NCBI GenBank assembly: GCA_002431865.1
Contig: DJEI01000005.1
Span: forward strand, 2,419 to 32,563
Direction: 5' to 3'
DNA: 30,145 nucleotides
Source of the DNA: Lachnospiraceae bacterium UBA5902
Lineage (GTDB): Bacteria > Bacillota > Clostridia > Lachnospirales > Lachnospiraceae
A program made the translations under genes and the position numbers. The notes beneath the pieces were generated by a model. That model was not told the origin of the DNA. It saw nothing but the letters and a program-made list of their open reading frames with translations, and ran no database searches. Within the stretch, counting starts at the first letter, position 1, and each line of letters starts with the position of its first letter. This document shows positions 28,420 to 30,145 of the stretch, piece after piece.

Positions 28420-29976
28420 CTATACTGCCAGCCGGCTGAATTCTTCCAGATTCCATACCTTTGTCACTATATCCGAATAAAATTCCGGCTCATGGCAGAC
28501 CAGAAGAACCGAACCATGGTATTCTTTCAGTGCACGTTTCAACTCATCTTTCGCTTCTACATCCAGATGGTTCGTCGGCTCATCCAAGATCAACAGATTC
28601 GACTCCCGGTTGATGAGCTTACACAGACGTACCTTCGCCTGTTCACCACCACTTAACACCCGCACCTTGCTCTCGATATGCTTCGTCGTGAGTCCGCATT
28701 TCGCCAATGCCGAACGCACCTCATACTGTGAATATCCCGGGAACTCCTGCCAGATCTCCTCCAGACAGGTATTCTCCGTGCCGGCCATCTCCTGTTCAAA
28801 ATAGCCCTTGTACAGATAGTCCCCCAGCTCGACCTTGCCGGATAATGCCGGAACGATGCCAAGCAGGCTCTTTAAGAGCGTACTTTTACCAATACCGTTT
28901 GTACCGATAATTGCAATCTTCTCTCCGCGCTCCATCCGCAGATTGATTGGCTTGGATAGCGGTGCATTCTTATCGTATCCAATAACAAGATCCTCTGTCT
29001 CAAAGAGCATCTTGCCCGGTGTCCGCGCCTCCTTAAAATAAAACTCCGGCTTTGGCTTCTCCCTGGCAAGCTCGATCACTTCCATCTTGTCAAGCTTCTT
29101 CTGTCTCGACATCGCCATATTTCTTGTGGCAACCCGCGCTTTATTTCGTGCCACGAAATCTTTCAGCTCATTGATCTCCTGCTGCTGTTTCCGGTACGCC
29201 GCCTCCTGCTGTGCCTTCTTCGCTTCATAAACTTCTAAGAATTTATCATAGTTTCCGACGTAGCGGTTCAGCTCCTGATTCTCCATATGATAGATGATAT
29301 TCACGACATCATTTAAGAACGGAATATCATGACTGATCAGGATAAATGCATTCTCATATTCCTGCAGATACCGCTTCAACCACTCAATATGCTCCGCATC
29401 CAGATAGTTTGTCGGCTCATCTAAAAGCAGAATCTCCGGTTTTTCCAAAAGCAGTTTTGCAAGCAGCACCTTCGTACGCTGTCCGCCACTTAAATCTGTC
29501 ACATCATGGTCAAGCCCCAATTCCAGAAGTCCGAGTGCCCGTGCCACCTGCTCAACCTTCGAATCAATCATATAAAAATCATGGTTCGTCAGCATATCCT
29601 GCAGCGTACCAACCTCTTCCATCAGCTCCGTGATTTCGTCATCCGTCGCATCTGCCATGCTCTCGTAAATCTCGTTGATGTTCTGCTCCATATCAAACAA
29701 ATACGAAAATGCGGACTTCAGGACATCCTCGATCGTCATGCCCCTCTCCAACACGGCATGCTGATCCAGATATCCGACACGCACATGTTTATTCCATTCT
29801 ACTTTTCCTTCGTCCGGTGCAAGCGTGCCTGTCACGATATTCATGAAGGTACTTTTTCCTTCGCCATTCGCACCGATCAGACCGATATGCTCGCCCGCCA
29901 GCAGGCGGAACGATACATCATTAAAGATCGCACGGTCACCAAAACCGTGCGTTAAGTTCTCAACATTTAAAATCAT
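28420..29976 (-). CDS. ABC-F family ATPase (YkpA/YbiT-like)
   Basis: 517 residues with two ABC domains and no membrane helices. The first has Walker A GANGEGKST, signature LSGGQRTKVLLAKLL and LLLDEPTNYLD. A charged linker with YRKQQQEINELKDFVARNKA and KARVATRNMAMSRQKKLDKM follows. The second domain has GTNGIGKST, LSGGEQAKVRLCKL and LILDEPTNHLD. This is the duplicated soluble architecture of ABC-F proteins, which act on ribosomes. The linker length and absence of a C-terminal extension point to the EttA/YbiT/YkpA-like housekeeping branch rather than antibiotic-resistance ABC-F proteins, though this is not certain. The ATG at 29976 begins the first domain directly (MILNVENLTHGF); its ribosome site is weak. 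It reads first in a pair with the membrane protein gene downstream. Confidence 0.92.
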   Translation of the reverse strand: MILNVENLTHGFGDRAIFNDVSFRLLAGEHIGLIGANGEGKSTFMNIVTGTLAPDEGKVEWNKHVRVGYLDQHAVLERGMTIEDVLKSAFSYLFDMEQNINEIYESMADATDDEITELMEEVGTLQDMLTNHDFYMIDSKVEQVARALGLLELGLDHDVTDLSGGQRTKVLLAKLLLEKPEILLLDEPTNYLDAEHIEWLKRYLQEYENAFILISHDIPFLNDVVNIIYHMENQELNRYVGNYDKFLEVYEAKKAQQEAAYRKQQQEINELKDFVARNKARVATRNMAMSRQKKLDKMEVIELAREKPKPEFYFKEARTPGKMLFETEDLVIGYDKNAPLSKPINLRMERGEKIAIIGTNGIGKSTLLKSLLGIVPALSGKVELGDYLYKGYFEQEMAGTENTCLEEIWQEFPGYSQYEVRSALAKCGLTTKHIESKVRVLSGGEQAKVRLCKLINRESNLLILDEPTNHLDVEAKDELKRALKEYHGSVLLVCHEPEFYSDIVTKVWNLEEFSRLAV

Positions 29977-30048
29977 CTGTCTTTGTTTTACGAAACATAT
30001 TGTGAATTGTGTATATGTCCGTACCACATTCTGATAATATAAGATGTA

Positions 30049-30145
30049 TTGAAACCAAGAAGTTCTAGATGTTCTGATTTACCTTCTATTACCGTACGCA
30101 ACCACCGCCAATTCGCCATCCATGGCTCAATGGCGGTTTGTTTGA
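30049..30145. mobile_element. MITE-like element, copy 2 (cut by the right edge)
   Basis: The end repeat at 30049-30076 contains AAGAAGTTCTAGATGTTCTG and is followed by ACCGTACGCAACC, a GCCA hairpin (ACCGCCA with TGGCGGT, 30112-30138) and GGTTTGTTTGA. These match, in order, the minus-strand reading of copy 1 (22396 downward), including ACCGTACGCAACCGCCA and TGGCTTGTTTGAA. Relative to copy 1 it is inverted and shorter, with about 60 bp of the central stem missing. The far end lies outside the window. It sits upstream of the ABC-F gene. Confidence 0.75.

Overview
The window looks like a chromosomal segment of an anaerobic Bacillota, most likely a gut Lachnospiraceae relative. The basis is the gene content (fused FeoA-FeoB, a Mgl-type CUT2 sugar transporter with a clostridial YesMN-style sensor system, a small DUF6553-like protein, a T-box leader) and the Shine-Dalgarno and promoter style. 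Species cannot be named from the sequence alone. I see no tRNA, rRNA, CRISPR array or transposase gene.

Layout. 1-785: start of a cstA-like transporter (minus), preceded by a T-box leader (about 1323-999) and a stretch of hairpins. 1423-3807: feoA-feoB fusion (minus). 3997-5874: DUF3137-like membrane protein and a LacX-type mutarotase (plus). 5982-10744: small unknown gene, sbcD and sbcC (minus). 10922-12091: alr (plus). 12173-12424: promoter, about 70-nt structured RNA with terminator, and a 40-codon remnant of an Abi_2/AbiF-like protein, cut off where lacZ begins from the other side. 12396-16068: lacZ and a small DUF6553-like gene (minus). 16206-21820: response regulator, histidine kinase, membrane-anchored binding protein and galactose-binding lipoprotein, read as one minus-strand operon. 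22604-27139: mglB-mglA-mglC (minus). 27409-29976: ABC-F ATPase and an unknown membrane protein (minus).

How the genes fit together. 12.4-27.1 kb reads as a galactoside/galactose module. Extracellular galactose is probably bound by lipoproteins. One of these and an anchored RbsB-like protein are encoded with a Cache-type kinase and an AraC-type regulator, a plausible binding-protein-dependent sensor controlling the adjacent mgl transporter. Beta-galactosidase supplies galactose and glucose, and the LacX-like epimerase may interconvert anomers.

Most notable observations: (1) MglB (25874-27139) appears naturally circularly permuted. Its secreted chain begins in the middle of the normal galactose-binding fold, and the usual N-terminal beta-alpha units lie at its C-terminus; a non-permuted homologue at 16206-17249 gives an internal comparison. 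(2) A likely abiF-type noncoding RNA survives with its promoter and terminator beside a truncated toxin-like gene. (3) A 240-bp near-palindrome lies in the leader of the response regulator. (4) A MITE-like repeat with 28-bp inverted ends is present at 22163-22396 and again at the right edge. (5) MglC carries an extra cytoplasmic region of about 215 residues rich in charged coiled coil.
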